From Bacillus subtilis (GTDB lineage: Bacteria > Bacillota > Bacilli > Bacillales > Bacillaceae_C): a stretch of 55,111 nt of DNA. The translations under genes and the position numbers were made by a program. The number at the start of each line of letters is the position of its first letter. Position 1 is the first letter of the stretch. Shown piece by piece: positions 28,520 to 38,362 of the stretch. The stretch spans positions 1 to 55,111 of the forward strand of contig NZ_VTQV01000021.1 in assembly GCF_008764245.1 (NCBI RefSeq), in the 5' to 3' direction. Below the pieces are notes generated by a model. That model had not been told where the DNA came from. It was given only the letters and a program-made list of their open reading frames with translations, and ran no database searches.

Positions 28520-29739
28520 TCTTTCCGATATGATTTCAAACATGCTTTTCCTTTCTTTCCCTTTTTCTTCTTTGGTCTTGCTGTGAAGGAAAAATAAGTC
28601 CACATTCTATTGATTTTTTCTAGTGGGCCAAAACGGAAATGGGTTAAATAATAGCGACTTATACACATCTGTAAGCCAAAGATCGCGAGTCCGAGAAGAA
28701 TGCTGAAGCCGACACCCATTTTAGCAAATTGCCCTAACCCATACCCATAGAAAATTGTTGTGCAGACGATGGTTTGCAGGATGTAGTTGGTCATCGATAA
28801 TTTACCAACACTTTCAAATAGCTTGCGGAGCTCCTTTGACCAATTTTGGCAGTATAAAAGTGCCATACCAAAAATATATCCAACTGCAAGCAACGGTCCG
28901 CCAATGGTAATCGCTAATTCAGCCCAGCTTGTTTCTGGGAAAAGTTGATAGATGGTTTTTAAGCCGAGCCCAACAGGAATCAAAATCGCTGCGGCATATT
29001 GGTAAAGCTTCTTTTCCTTTAATGGCTGGAAAAAAAGTTTGCGTTTCGCGGCATACATGCCGAATAAAAACATCGGTGCCGTAAAAATCGGTGAAAATAG
29101 GGCCGCAAACAGAAAGAGATAGGCTTCCTCTCCTAAGGGATCTTCATTATTGCGGTGGTGTTTGATTTCCTGATAGGTACCGGTTCCGTAAATATCATTG
29201 GTCTTTTCAATGTAAGTGGCTAATTTTTCGGGGGAAACCAGTTCTGTCTCCCCGTCAGCCACAAAGATACCGATCCCGGAAAGGATGACCAATAAGGAAG
29301 AAAGCAAGATTCCCCAAACTAGCATGGTTGTTGGCTTGCGTTTGAGAAATAGTAAAAGGAAAAACCCCATAATTCCATAGAAAGTTAAAATATCCCCTTC
29401 CCATAAAAAAGTTGCATGCAAGCCACCCACTACAAGTAAAAATATAGATCTCCGCACAAAATACCTTTTCACTTTCAGCCCTTTTTCTTCTAAACTCTCT
29501 TTCAACATGATCATCGAGTAGCCGAATAGAAAAGTAAAAATCGGCATGAAACTTTCTTCGACAAAAATGCGGAGAAAATCATTCATAAAGGAATCAACGG
29601 GGGAGAGTGTAAAGAATTCCATTTCATCTTTTCCCCAAATGCCGTACTGAAAAATCAACAGATTCGCTAATAATATGCCTAACAGGCTAAATCCACGAAT
29701 CCCATCAATAGCTTGAACTCTCATTTTTTTATTTTTCAT
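28510..29739 (-). CDS. DUF418 family membrane protein (YeiB-like)
   Basis: 409 residues, about ten membrane helices. The N-terminus IDGIRGFSLLGILLANLLIFQ at 11-31 and the mid part EGDILTFYGIMGFFLLLFL are typical of DUF418/acyltransferase-3-like proteins; the C-terminal DUF418 part has GKLSMTNYILQTIVCTTIFYGYGLG and RFGPLEKINRMWTY. It may be an acyl-transfer or transport protein; no substrate is known. The extreme C-terminus is very basic (KKKKGKKGKACLKSYRKD). It is divergent from the two-component system. Confidence 0.88.
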   Translation of the reverse strand: MKNKKMRVQAIDGIRGFSLLGILLANLLIFQYGIWGKDEMEFFTLSPVDSFMNDFLRIFVEESFMPIFTFLFGYSMIMLKESLEEKGLKVKRYFVRRSIFLLVVGGLHATFLWEGDILTFYGIMGFFLLLFLKRKPTTMLVWGILLSSLLVILSGIGIFVADGETELVSPEKLATYIEKTNDIYGTGTYQEIKHHRNNEDPLGEEAYLFLFAALFSPIFTAPMFLFGMYAAKRKLFFQPLKEKKLYQYAAAILIPVGLGLKTIYQLFPETSWAELAITIGGPLLAVGYIFGMALLYCQNWSKELRKLFESVGKLSMTNYILQTIVCTTIFYGYGLGQFAKMGVGFSILLGLAIFGLQMCISRYYLTHFRFGPLEKINRMWTYFSFTARPKKKKGKKGKACLKSYRKDAI

Positions 29740-29895
29740 TTATAAATCTCCTTCGATATTTGATATTATTCTTATCGTATAAGCAGGAGCTAAATAGGAA
29801 GGAACCTGGACCTTACAATTACCTTAATTTTCATGACATCTTGTTTAACTGTCAGAAAGGTTCTTATGCTACGATGGGAAAGAGGAGTGAGGCGT

Positions 29896-30609
29896 ATGAA
29901 AAAAAGTTCGATTTTATTAGTAGATGATGAAGTGGCAATTATGCAAATGGTAGAAATGGTGTTAAAAAAAGAAGGGTTTACCCATATATATAAAGCGGAA
30001 ACAGGGAAGGCAGCCATGGAGTGGGTTCGAAAAGAAGCGATCGACTTTATTGTCTTAGATGTCATGCTTCCTGATGCCAATGGTTTTGAACTATGTGAGA
30101 AAATTCGTGAGTATTCAGATGCGTATATTTTATTTTTAACCGCAAAGGTAACCGATTTTGATGTTTTAACAGGGTTTGATAGAGGTGGAGATGATTATGT
30201 AACGAAGCCATTTAACCCACTTGAAATTGTGGCCCGTATTAAGGCGCAACTAAGAAGGAAGCTTGATGCGCATACTCCGCCCATTCGTCATCATAAAAAA
30301 CGCCATGATTTTGGCCATTTTGTCTTGGATGAAGAAACAGGAGAACTATGGGTGGAAGGAAAAGTAGTACCCTGTCCGGCACAAGTGTTTTTGTTATTGC
30401 TTTATTTTTGTAAGCATCCGAACCGTGTTTTATCGAAGGAGCAACTATTTACGGCCGTTTGGGGGTACGAACATATGGCAGATGATAATACAGTCATGGT
30501 TCATATTCGGAGGATACGAGAAAGAATTGAACCAGATCCTGGGAATCCCATCTTTCTACTCACTGTTCGCGGGCTTGGCTATAAGCTTGTGAAGGAAGTT
30601 TCAGCATGA
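29896..30609 (+). CDS. OmpR-family response regulator
   Basis: 237 residues. Receiver domain 1-120 with the acidic pocket DD near 9-10, phospho-acceptor Asp55 in IVLDVMLPDANG, Thr and Lys in FLTAKV and DDYVTKPFNP. A winged helix follows (140-237) with VFLLLLYFCKHPNRVLSKEQLFTAVWG and VHIRRIRERIEPDPGNP. ATG at 29896 follows GAGGAGTGAGG. Its TGA overlaps the histidine kinase ATG (ATGA). Targets are unknown; the divergent DUF418 gene is a candidate. Confidence 0.93.
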   Translation: MKKSSILLVDDEVAIMQMVEMVLKKEGFTHIYKAETGKAAMEWVRKEAIDFIVLDVMLPDANGFELCEKIREYSDAYILFLTAKVTDFDVLTGFDRGGDDYVTKPFNPLEIVARIKAQLRRKLDAHTPPIRHHKKRHDFGHFVLDEETGELWVEGKVVPCPAQVFLLLLYFCKHPNRVLSKEQLFTAVWGYEHMADDNTVMVHIRRIRERIEPDPGNPIFLLTVRGLGYKLVKEVSA

Positions 30610-32357
30610 AGCTACAAAGGAGAATTGCTTTTCATTTTTCGATTCAATTTATCGTTTTGCTCATTTCCGTCTTTTTGTTGTTTATCTTTTTGCTTATTTT
30701 AGTCGCCAACTTAATAACGAGAGATGAATTAAATACGAATACAGCTGATGGTTTAGTAGAGGCGATTCCGACCGTTGCGATCATTGAAAATGACAAAGTC
30801 ACACTAGATCATAAATGGTCAAAAATGCTAGCCGAAAACGATATGTGGATGCAAATTATTAATAAAGATGGGCGAGTCATTTTTTCTGAACACGCGCCAG
30901 CATCTTTACCAACGTCTTATACGATTAATCAATTACTTTTTATTGAGGAAACATGGGAAATTGATGATTATCCGGTACGAACTTATTATGATTCATGGCT
31001 TTATGGGAAATATTACTATGTCTTTGGCTTTCAGCATAATGATAAGGAAATGCTGGGGGAGTGGTTTACTACCTATAGCCACGAAGGCAAGGTGGAAGAA
31101 AAAGCTCTCCCTGCTTTAGAAGCTCAATTAGAGGAAATGGATAGTTACTTGCAAATTTTCGATCATGGGGAGTTAGTGCAGTCGATTGGCGAGGGACAGG
31201 AGAACAAGGCGAGTCCCTTGGAGTTAATTGGTCGCATCTATGAACCTGGGAAGCATTCAACACAAGTAAAAGTGTATAATGATCCAGCTACTGAAGTGTC
31301 ATGGGTGTTGCATGTACCTGGTAGAGAGGCCCAGAAGCCGGTTTGGTTATTTTCTGATCATGATATGCAAATTTTAATCGTCTCGATTTTAGTTAGTTTG
31401 CTTGTAGCAATTCTCTTTTCTGTTTGGAATGGCTACCGTTATGGGCGCCCCTTAATCTTATTTGTCAATTGGTTGGAGCGGATGGAGAATCAGCGATATG
31501 ATGAAGTTTTGACAGAAAAAGAGAAGAAACGATTGTTCAAGAAAAAAGGAAAAACAAAGTATCGATATCGTCTATATCAAGAAGTTTTTCAATCCTTTTA
31601 TCGGATGGCTGAGAAATTAAACAAGGCGGAGGTAGAAAGGACAAGGTTAGAACAATCCAGAGAGGAATGGATGGCGGGAATTTCGCACGACCTGCGTACT
31701 CCGTTATCGACGATTCAGGGTTATGGACATATGCTTGAAAGCAATAAATATGAATTTTCTGCGCAAGAGCTGGAAGAGATTGGAAAAGTGATTCGCAACA
31801 AAGGCGATTATATGCTTCAGCTTGTTAATGATTTTTCATTAGTTTTTCAATTAAAGAATAGTGCGATCACCTTGGAAAAGCAAACATTGGAAATCAATCG
31901 ATATATACGAAAAATCGTCAGTAAATTTAAAGAAGATCGCACACTCACCGACTTTTCTATTCGGTTTTTCGGAACAGACCAAGCACTCTACATGGACCTG
32001 GATCCCAAATGGTTTACAAGGGTGTTGGACAATCTTATTTATAATGCTATCAAACATAATCCCCCTCATACGAATGTTGTGATTAAAATTTTACTGGATC
32101 AAGAAATGGTGCGTATCCAAGTGGAGGATGATGGTCAAGGCATGGATGAAGCTTTCATTCAGAATTTGTTTGACCGTTATTATCGCGGTACGAATACAAA
32201 TGAAAAGGAAGATGGACATGGGTTGGGGATGAGTATTGCGAAGGCTATTGTAGACTTGCATGGTGGAGATATAGACGTTGAATCCACTATTGGGGAGGGA
32301 ACAAAAATGTCGATTTTACTACCCTATCAACCAGATTTGTGTCAAAAGCAGGCTTAG
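30606..32357 (+). CDS. Membrane sensor histidine kinase
   Basis: 583 residues. TM1 at about 11-38, an extracellular sensor region of about 215 residues with many Trp and Tyr (WEIDDYPVRTYYDSWLYGKYYYVFGFQ), TM2 near 255-278, a basic linker (KEKKRLFKKKGKTKYRYR), HisKA with His361 in AGISHDLRTPLSTIQGYG, then HATPase with N box DNLIYNAIKHN, G1 DDGQGMDE and G2 GHGLGMSIAKAIVDLHGG. It partners the preceding regulator by gene overlap. No known ligand-binding domain is recognisable in the sensor region. Confidence 0.93.
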   Translation: MKLQRRIAFHFSIQFIVLLISVFLLFIFLLILVANLITRDELNTNTADGLVEAIPTVAIIENDKVTLDHKWSKMLAENDMWMQIINKDGRVIFSEHAPASLPTSYTINQLLFIEETWEIDDYPVRTYYDSWLYGKYYYVFGFQHNDKEMLGEWFTTYSHEGKVEEKALPALEAQLEEMDSYLQIFDHGELVQSIGEGQENKASPLELIGRIYEPGKHSTQVKVYNDPATEVSWVLHVPGREAQKPVWLFSDHDMQILIVSILVSLLVAILFSVWNGYRYGRPLILFVNWLERMENQRYDEVLTEKEKKRLFKKKGKTKYRYRLYQEVFQSFYRMAEKLNKAEVERTRLEQSREEWMAGISHDLRTPLSTIQGYGHMLESNKYEFSAQELEEIGKVIRNKGDYMLQLVNDFSLVFQLKNSAITLEKQTLEINRYIRKIVSKFKEDRTLTDFSIRFFGTDQALYMDLDPKWFTRVLDNLIYNAIKHNPPHTNVVIKILLDQEMVRIQVEDDGQGMDEAFIQNLFDRYYRGTNTNEKEDGHGLGMSIAKAIVDLHGGDIDVESTIGEGTKMSILLPYQPDLCQKQA

Positions 32358-32454
32358 CTTTTGGAAAGGATCTAAGTGATTTTTGCTGATTTGGTGATTA
32401 ATTCCTCTCAAACTGGGAAATGCTATAGTTTGAGAGGAGTGTAATGAAATAAAT

Positions 32455-33129
32455 ATGAAATTATTGATTAAAAGAGCTTGCATGGTGCTTTTATTTTCAC
32501 TTGCCCTTGTCACAACGATTGAATTTTTAACTGGTTTACAGATGAAATCATTGGCGATGATGATGTGGAAAACGCCTACTCCAGGAGAACATTCAGGCCA
32601 TACGGTGAACACGATGAAGAAAATGGAAGAGAAGACAGAGGAGCCGGCTACATATCATGGAAATATTCTCAGAGATTTGCAGCAGTTAGAGGATCTCGAT
32701 AAGCAAGATTGGTCGAAATATCCGAGTAAAGAAGTGGTCGCAACCGGTTATACGGCTGGTGTAGAATCTACAGGGAAAGAGCCAGGTCATCCTTCTTATG
32801 GCATTACGTACTCTGGTGTTCAAGTGACAAGAGATGTCTATTCCACCATTGCGGCAGATCCTGACGTCTTTCCTCTTGGTACTATTCTTTTCATTCCCGG
32901 ATATGGATATGGGGTTGTAGCTGATACAGGATCGAAAATAAAAGGGAATCGAATTGATTTGTATTATCATACGGTTGAAGATGTTTACAATGAATGGGGA
33001 AAACAAACAGTAGATGTGTTTATTATTGAAGAAGGTGATGGGAACTTGACGGAAGAAACCTTAAAATCCTTGAATGAAGAAGAATCCATTCAAGTATTCC
33101 GGCAAAATTTCTTGAAAAAAAATAAATGA
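32455..33129 (+). CDS. yuiC: 3D-domain protein YuiC
   Basis: 224 residues. An N-terminal membrane anchor or signal ([20 protein letters not shown]) is followed by a C-terminal 3D (double-psi barrel) domain: VVATGYTAG near 96, [38 protein letters not shown] near 142-173. The Asp residues ADTGS and NRIDLYY correspond to the lytic transglycosylase site shared with MltA and Rpf/Sps-type enzymes. It probably acts on cell-wall peptidoglycan; B. subtilis YuiC is such a muralytic enzyme. The ribosome site (GAGAGGAG) is 15 nt away, weak. Confidence 0.88.
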   Translation: MKLLIKRACMVLLFSLALVTTIEFLTGLQMKSLAMMMWKTPTPGEHSGHTVNTMKKMEEKTEEPATYHGNILRDLQQLEDLDKQDWSKYPSKEVVATGYTAGVESTGKEPGHPSYGITYSGVQVTRDVYSTIAADPDVFPLGTILFIPGYGYGVVADTGSKIKGNRIDLYYHTVEDVYNEWGKQTVDVFIIEEGDGNLTEETLKSLNEEESIQVFRQNFLKKNK

Positions 33130-33175
33130 AAAAGGATCTGTCTTACCCCCTTGCTGGGTGAGGCAGATCCTTTTT
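33129..33175 (+). terminator. Terminator after yuiC
   Basis: AAAAAGGATCTG pairs with CAGATCCTTTTT, with inner ACCC/GGGT. Very stable. Confidence 0.92.
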
Positions 33176-33265
33176 CGTGTAAACAGTTTTAGCGAATAGG
33201 TACACAGCTTATAGCCACAACTTTTACATAGTCAGCCATTGGTTTATTCCGAGCTACCGTTCAGA

Positions 33266-33757
33266 TTATAGTAACTCAAACAGATTATAAATCACGATTG
33301 CCCATAGGACCCCAGTTAATCCACCAAAGAATACTTCCACTGGTTTATGTCCTAGTAATTCTTTTAAATGTTGAAATTCTTCCTGCTTTTGTTTGGCTGT
33401 TCTACCTTGCCAAACATGTATATCAGAAATCATTTTTTGGAAATCAATCCGTAATCGATTAATCACAGCTGCTTGTTCTCCGGCCTGTCTGCGAACGCCG
33501 GTCGCATCATACATAACGATTGTCGCAAAAACAGCTGAAATAGCAAACAAGGTAGAATCAAAGCCAGAATCAATTCCCACACTCGTTGTTAAAGCCGTTA
33601 CTCCTGCGGAATGCGAACTAGGCATTCCCCCTGTAGAAGTAATTAATTTCCAATTCACTTTTCTTGTCATAATAAATTGCAATGGAACTTTTACAAACTG
33701 CGCAAAAAAGATCGCAGAAATCGCAATCCAAAGCGGATAATTATGAAGGAGACTCAT
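33266..33757 (-). CDS. yuiD: Divergent PAP2-family membrane protein (YuiD)
   Basis: 163 residues with four or so membrane helices. The PAP2-like motif is GGMPSSHSAGV near 43-53, with YDATGVRRQAGEQA near 80-93 and LLGHKPVEVFFGGLTGVLWAI near the end, all typical of the DUF212/YuiD family. A phosphatase role is suggested by PSSHS but not shown. ATG at 33757 has AGGATG about 8 nt upstream; an earlier open stretch from 33784 lacks a site. Confidence 0.87.
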   Translation of the reverse strand: MSLLHNYPLWIAISAIFFAQFVKVPLQFIMTRKVNWKLITSTGGMPSSHSAGVTALTTSVGIDSGFDSTLFAISAVFATIVMYDATGVRRQAGEQAAVINRLRIDFQKMISDIHVWQGRTAKQKQEEFQHLKELLGHKPVEVFFGGLTGVLWAIVIYNLFELL

Positions 33758-33911
33758 CCATGACATCCTTTCCAAATTGAACACAAGTAGACGGTTTCAA
33801 TTTATCATACCATAAAATATTCTAAGAAAGAATCATAAATACTGGGGGTGGGGGCAGGGATTGAGATTTATTTTGCAGGGAAGAGGCGCTTGGCCGTAAC
33901 GCTAATTGCAG

Positions 33912-34275
33912 GAAGAGTGGAAAATCGTGAGGGCGAAGCGTCTGGCCGTCCCCAAAATCAGGTGAAGAGAGAAAAAGGGGTACGGCGGAGTGTGCGGCCG
34001 TCCCCAAAATCAGGTGAAGAGAGAAAAAGGGGTACGGCAGAGTGTGCGGCCGTCCCCGAAATCAAGTGAAGAGAGAAAAAGGGGGATGGCGGAGTGCACG
34101 GCCGTCCCCAAAATCAGGTGAAGAGAGAAAAAGGGGGATGGCGGAGTGCGTGGCCGTCCCCAAAATCAGGTGAAGAGAGAAAAAGGGGTACGGCAGAGTG
34201 TGCGGCCGTCCCCGAAATCAAGTGAAGAGAGAAAAAGGGGGATGGCGGAGTGCGTGACCGTCCCCGAAATCAAGA
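33912..34275. repeat. 52-bp tandem repeat array 1
   Basis: GTCCCC starts recur at 33948, 34000, 34052, 34104, 34156, 34208 and 34260, an exact 52-bp period, with a degenerate unit before 33948. Units alternate between forms with CAAAATCAGGTG and CGAAATCAAGTG, and between GGGGTACGGC and GGGGGATGGC. It ends about 30 bp before the promoter of the aminopeptidase gene. Related in reverse orientation to the array at 50570-50955. Confidence 0.95.
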
Positions 34276-34283
34276 CCTTCTAA

Positions 34284-34312
34284 TTCAACTCCATCCCCCT
34301 CTTCGGTATAAT
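34284..34312 (+). promoter_or_regulatory. Candidate promoter for leucyl aminopeptidase
   Basis: TTCAAC at 34284-34289, 17-bp spacer and TATAAT at 34307-34312. The -35 is weak. Confidence 0.45.
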
Positions 34313-34335
34313 AAAATCTAAAGGGAGGTATGAAA

Positions 34336-35823
34336 ATGATTACAGTGAAACATGAAGATCCATTTGTAAGTCAACAGGAATGTTTGGTGATGGGGCTTTG
34401 GGATCAGCCCGAAAAATTTGCAGGAAAGCTTAAGACGCTTGATGAAGCATTAAATGGACAATTAACAAAGCTAGTAAAATCTGGTGACATATCGGCAAAA
34501 CATGAAGTTGTTTCTTTCATACATACATTTGGAAAAATTGGGATTAAGCGACTTTTATTTGTTGGTTTGGGGAGGGAAAAGGCAGGCGAAGACATTAAAA
34601 CAGCGATGGGTCGAGCCAGTAAAAAAATTCAAGATTTACGAATTCGCTCTTTTGCCGTTGACCTGGATTCCTTTACAAGCCCGAAAATCAGTGTGGCTGA
34701 AGCGGCTCTAGCTTTTGGTGAGGCTTACTCCCTATCGACCTATGTATTTAGTGGGTATAAACAGAAATCCAATGAACCTGATGTCGAAGTGGAGGCCATT
34801 GATGTATACACAGAGGATTCATCTGAAGACATAGAATCCTATTTAAACGTTGGACAGATTTATGGAGAAGCGACCAATTCCGCGCGAACGCTTGTCAACA
34901 CACCAGGAAATTTATTAACAGCGGCTGATTTAGCTACTTATGCAAGGAATCTAGCCACAGAAGTGGAATTAGAAGTAGAAATATTAGAGAAGGAGGAAAT
35001 TGAGAAGCTCGGGATGGGAGGTCTTCTTGCTGTGAACCAGGGGTCGGTTGAGCCTCCTTATATGATTGTGTTGAAATATCAGGGCAAGCAAGCATGGGAA
35101 GACGTGATTGGCCTCGTTGGCAAAGGCGTCACCTTTGATACAGGAGGATATTCATTAAAACCTAAAACGGGCATTGTCGGGATGAAAACGGATATGGGAG
35201 GAGCGGCGGCTGTTTTAGGAGCAATGGAAGTGATTGGAAAACTTCGTCCAAAACAAAATGTTGTGGCCGTTATTCCAGCGACAGATAATATGATTAGTGG
35301 CAATGCCATGAAGCCCGATGATGTGATTACTTCTATGAGTGGAAAAACCATTGAAGTACTGAACACAGATGCGGAGGGAAGATTGGTTCTAGCTGATGCC
35401 ATGACTTACGCTAAACAACATGGAGCCAATTATCTTATTGATGTAGCCACTTTAACGGGGGGCGTCATTGTTGCTTTAGGCTTAGATAAAACAGGCGCTT
35501 TGACGAATCATGAAGAGTTTTTCGAAGAAGTGTTAGTGGCCTCCCAAGAATCAGGGGAATTCATTTGGCGCCTACCTTATACAGAACAGGATAAAAAACG
35601 CGTGCGCTCCAGTACGATTGCGGACTTAAATAATTCACCTGGGAGGGAAGGGCATGCCATTATGGGAGGCGCCTTTATTGGCGAATTTGCAGAAGGCACG
35701 CCATGGGTCCACCTTGATATTGCCGGGACCGCCACTACGAATAAAGCCCATTCTCTAGGGCCTGCAGGTGCTACAGGCGTTATGGTTCGTACCCTTGCCT
35801 TACTTGTGGAAAATCACGAGTAG
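34336..35823 (+). CDS. pepA: Leucyl aminopeptidase (M17 family, YuiE-like)
   Basis: 495 residues. The C-terminal catalytic part has the M17 metal-site motifs [19 protein letters not shown] near 255-273, [17 protein letters not shown], and the signature [14 protein letters not shown] near 340-353. It removes N-terminal residues from peptides, as a cytoplasmic hexamer with two metal ions. ATG at 34336 is 7 nt from GGAGG at 34324-34328; ATG at 34330 is too close. B. subtilis yuiE occupies the same place, next to yuiD and yuiF. Confidence 0.94.
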   Translation: MITVKHEDPFVSQQECLVMGLWDQPEKFAGKLKTLDEALNGQLTKLVKSGDISAKHEVVSFIHTFGKIGIKRLLFVGLGREKAGEDIKTAMGRASKKIQDLRIRSFAVDLDSFTSPKISVAEAALAFGEAYSLSTYVFSGYKQKSNEPDVEVEAIDVYTEDSSEDIESYLNVGQIYGEATNSARTLVNTPGNLLTAADLATYARNLATEVELEVEILEKEEIEKLGMGGLLAVNQGSVEPPYMIVLKYQGKQAWEDVIGLVGKGVTFDTGGYSLKPKTGIVGMKTDMGGAAAVLGAMEVIGKLRPKQNVVAVIPATDNMISGNAMKPDDVITSMSGKTIEVLNTDAEGRLVLADAMTYAKQHGANYLIDVATLTGGVIVALGLDKTGALTNHEEFFEEVLVASQESGEFIWRLPYTEQDKKRVRSSTIADLNNSPGREGHAIMGGAFIGEFAEGTPWVHLDIAGTATTNKAHSLGPAGATGVMVRTLALLVENHE

Positions 35824-35847
35824 AGAAAAGAAATCTATCCGATTATA

Positions 35848-35904
35848 AGAAAAGTCGTAAGAACAAGGGTGACAAAAATGTCACTTCTATCTTACGACTT
35901 TTTT
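35848..35904 (+). terminator. Terminator after leucyl aminopeptidase
   Basis: AAAAGTCGTAAGA pairs with TCTTACGACTTTT, with an extra inner stem TGACA/TGTCA, then TTT. Confidence 0.92.
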
Positions 35905-36022
35905 GAATGGAGCAACCTGCTTTTTCCATTGACAAAATCACTGAGGAAGAGTAAGCTTGATTTTGTGTTTATCACTCTACCAATTTAGTAAACTAAAGAA
36001 AAGAGATAAAGAAGGTTGTTTT

Positions 36023-37339
36023 ATGAATGCTGTTGTTATTGCGGTCGTCGTGATGTTAGTTTTAAGTTTATGTCGGGTCAATGTGGTTTTTGCGCTGATC
36101 ATGGGTGCTTTTACCGGAGGGATTGTCGGAGGTTTAGGTGTGAATGCGACTGTGGGGGCCTTCTCTGCCGGAGTAGGCGGAGGAGCGGATATTGCTCTTA
36201 GCTATGCTCTATTAGGCGGATTTGCTGTTGCGATTTCTCATGCCGGGTTGCCGAAATGGCTTGTGGAAAAAGTATTGAAAGTGGTGGGAAAAGAAGGTGA
36301 TTCGAGAAGAAAGGCTTTGTCGAAAACGTTAATTGTCTTTGTGATCTTCGTTATCGCCTGTTTCTCACAAAATGTGATCCCCATTCATATTGCCTTTATT
36401 CCGTTACTCATACCGCCGTTGCTTCATATTATGAATGAATTGCAATTGGATCGTCGGTTAATTGCTTGTGTGCTCACATTTGGACTGACGGCCCCATATA
36501 TATTACTACCAGTTGGATTTGGCCAATTGTTCCAGCAAATACTGGTCGATAATATCTCGAAAAATGGTTTAAAGATTCAAATAGCCGATATCGCCATGCC
36601 TATGCTTATTCCGGTAATTGGGATGGTTTTTGGACTGCTTTTTGCCGTTTTTATTTCATATCGAAAACCCCGCCAATACCAATCCTCTGCAATCTCAAAA
36701 GAGGATGAAAAAGAAAAATATCAAACTTGGGGCGTTATTTTTTCTTTTGTGGCGATTTTCGTGACGATGATTGTCCAGATCGTCACAGGTTCAATGGTTT
36801 TTGGTGCTATTTCGGGTATTACAGTTCTGTACTTGAGTCGATCCATTTCTTGGAGCAAGTCAGATGCTTTATTTACAAAAGGAATGCAGATGATGGCTTT
36901 CATTGGTTTTACGATGATTGCGGCGTCTGGGTTTGCGGAAGTATTGGAGCAAACAGGGGATGTCGAAAGTCTTGTTCATAATGCGGCCAATCTTATTGGC
37001 GATCATAAATCGATTGGCGCATTGCTGATGCTTGTGGTGGGTTTGCTTGTGACAATGGGGATTGGTTCTTCGTTTTCAACGATCCCGATTATTGCGTCGA
37101 TTTTTGTGCCACTGTCGCTGGAACTTGGGTTTAGCCCAATGGCGACGATTTGTATTGTCGGAACTGCAGCGGCTTTGGGAGATGCCGGTTCACCTGCGTC
37201 TGACAGTACATTAGGGCCAACAGCGGGATTAAATGCCGATTTACAACACAATCATATTTGGGATTCCTGTGTACCTACTTTTTTGCATTATAATATTCCG
37301 CTTATCATATTTGGCTGGTTCGCTGCGATGATTTTATAG
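36023..37339 (+). CDS. yuiF: Na+/H+ antiporter-family permease (YuiF-like)
   Basis: 438 residues, about 12 membrane helices. N-terminal VNVVFALIMGAFTGGIVGGLG and the middle VIPIHIAFIPLLIPPLL; the C-terminal GTAAALGDAGSPASDSTLGPTAGLNADLQHNHIWDSCVPTF is the family signature. Members are annotated as Na+/H+ antiporters or amino-acid permeases of the ion transporter superfamily; the substrate is uncertain. ATG at 36023 has GAAGG 7 nt upstream; an earlier open stretch from 35957 lacks a site. Order yuiE-yuiF is as in B. subtilis. Confidence 0.87.
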   Translation: MNAVVIAVVVMLVLSLCRVNVVFALIMGAFTGGIVGGLGVNATVGAFSAGVGGGADIALSYALLGGFAVAISHAGLPKWLVEKVLKVVGKEGDSRRKALSKTLIVFVIFVIACFSQNVIPIHIAFIPLLIPPLLHIMNELQLDRRLIACVLTFGLTAPYILLPVGFGQLFQQILVDNISKNGLKIQIADIAMPMLIPVIGMVFGLLFAVFISYRKPRQYQSSAISKEDEKEKYQTWGVIFSFVAIFVTMIVQIVTGSMVFGAISGITVLYLSRSISWSKSDALFTKGMQMMAFIGFTMIAASGFAEVLEQTGDVESLVHNAANLIGDHKSIGALLMLVVGLLVTMGIGSSFSTIPIIASIFVPLSLELGFSPMATICIVGTAAALGDAGSPASDSTLGPTAGLNADLQHNHIWDSCVPTFLHYNIPLIIFGWFAAMIL

Positions 37340-37481
37340 AAATAGGGTGTTGCCCAGGCCATCTCCGCCTTTGTCGCATACAAAGAATATAAGGAGTCTA
37401 CGTGTCTCCGCTCTATTTTAAATAGGTGTTTGACCTAGACAAAATGGAGAAGTTCGAAATAGACAAAGGAGGTAGCGAAAT

Positions 37482-37721
37482 ATGAGGAATTATTATCGAA
37501 ACGTGGGACCTTATCCAGATCAACGCTTTTTCTTCGGTGCCCCGCTTGTTGGGGGATTTGTAGGGGGCTTGCTAGGTGGCGGCCTTGCTAGTGCTTTTCT
37601 GCGCCCGCGTCCATATTATCCACCGCCTTACCCTGTTCCATATGGATATGGGCCTGGTGTTCCGTACGGTGGTGTTCCGGGGTATGGACCATATGGTGGC
37701 GTTGGTCCTTATGGGTATTAA
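37482..37721 (+). CDS. Small Gly/Tyr/Pro-rich protein, possibly spore- or surface-associated
   Basis: 79 residues. After RNYYRNVGPYPDQRFFFG a glycine-rich hydrophobic stretch (VGGFVGGLLGGGLASAFL) may insert in a membrane. The rest is Pro/Tyr/Gly repeats such as YYPPPYPVPYGYGPG and YGPYGGVG. A perfect AAAGGAGG site and its own terminator show that it is expressed as a single gene. Low-complexity tails of this kind are common in Bacillus coat and exosporium proteins, but no homologue is recognised with confidence. Confidence 0.75.
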   Translation: MRNYYRNVGPYPDQRFFFGAPLVGGFVGGLLGGGLASAFLRPRPYYPPPYPVPYGYGPGVPYGGVPGYGPYGGVGPYGY

Positions 37722-37746
37722 ATAAACTTTAGATTATAGATGAATC

Positions 37747-37771
37747 TCCCCCCAAGCTTTGGGGGTTTTTA
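37747..37771 (+). terminator. Terminator after the Gly/Tyr/Pro-rich gene
   Basis: CCCCC(C)AAGCTTTGGGGG followed by TTTTTATTTT. Confidence 0.85.
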
Positions 37772-37813
37772 TTTTGCGGAAAAAAAGTACAATAAATGGA
37801 GAGGTGATGCAGG

Positions 37814-38194
37814 ATGGAAAAACAAACATTGGTTGAAAACTTAGGGATTAAGTTTCTTGAAACTGGGCAGGGGAGAGTAGTGGCGACTATGCCGGTAGAT
37901 GGGCGAACGATTCAACCTTTTGGTTATTTGCATGGAGGGGCTTCTGTTGCTTTAGCCGAAACGGTCGCGAGTTTCGGGGCCGCTCGCCTAATTGATCTGG
38001 AAAAAGAAATTTGTTTTGGCTTAGAAATTAACGCCAATCATATTCGCGCCAAGCAAAGTGGACAAGTCATAGCCACTGCGGAAGTTCTTCATCATGGGAA
38101 AAGTACAATGGTTTGGGATGTGAAAATTAGGGATGAGGAGGAAAAACTCATCTGTGTTTCAAGATGTACGATCGCGATTATGCCGAAAAAATAA
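37814..38194 (+). CDS. yuxO: Hotdog-fold thioesterase (YuxO/PaaI-like)
   Basis: 126 residues, single hotdog domain. The active-site helix region is GYLHGGASVALAETVASFGAA near 36-56, with the conserved HGG and E. The family hydrolyses acyl- or aroyl-CoA; the B. subtilis homologue YuxO has been linked to 1,4-dihydroxy-2-naphthoyl-CoA hydrolysis in menaquinone synthesis. GGAGAGGTGAT lies just before the ATG. It is a single gene here, without comA beside it. Confidence 0.85.
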   Translation: MEKQTLVENLGIKFLETGQGRVVATMPVDGRTIQPFGYLHGGASVALAETVASFGAARLIDLEKEICFGLEINANHIRAKQSGQVIATAEVLHHGKSTMVWDVKIRDEEEKLICVSRCTIAIMPKK

Positions 38195-38308
38195 AAGGTT
38201 ATCGATCACACCAATTTAAAAAAGCCTTTGCCAAGCCCTTCCTAATATGTTAAACTAAGTCCCAATAGGCCTATTATGAAATTTGAATACTATGTATTTT
38301 TTTTAGGA

Positions 38309-38362
38309 GGAGTCTGTCACCAAGGGGAACTTATGTCCTTTGGTTGACGGACTCCTTTTTTG
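38309..38362 (+). terminator. Long hairpin/terminator between yuxO and the DUF1646-like gene
   Basis: GGAGTC..GTCA.CAAGG pairs with CCTTTG.TTGAC.GACTCC, then TTTTTTG. It lies 115 nt past yuxO and 112 nt before the next gene, so it could end yuxO transcription or act as a leader attenuator. Confidence 0.75.

Noticed and set aside
33848-34069. Open frame through the 52-bp array
   Set aside because: The coding look comes from the repeat; 52 is not a multiple of three so the frame does not give a peptide repeat, and there is no homology.
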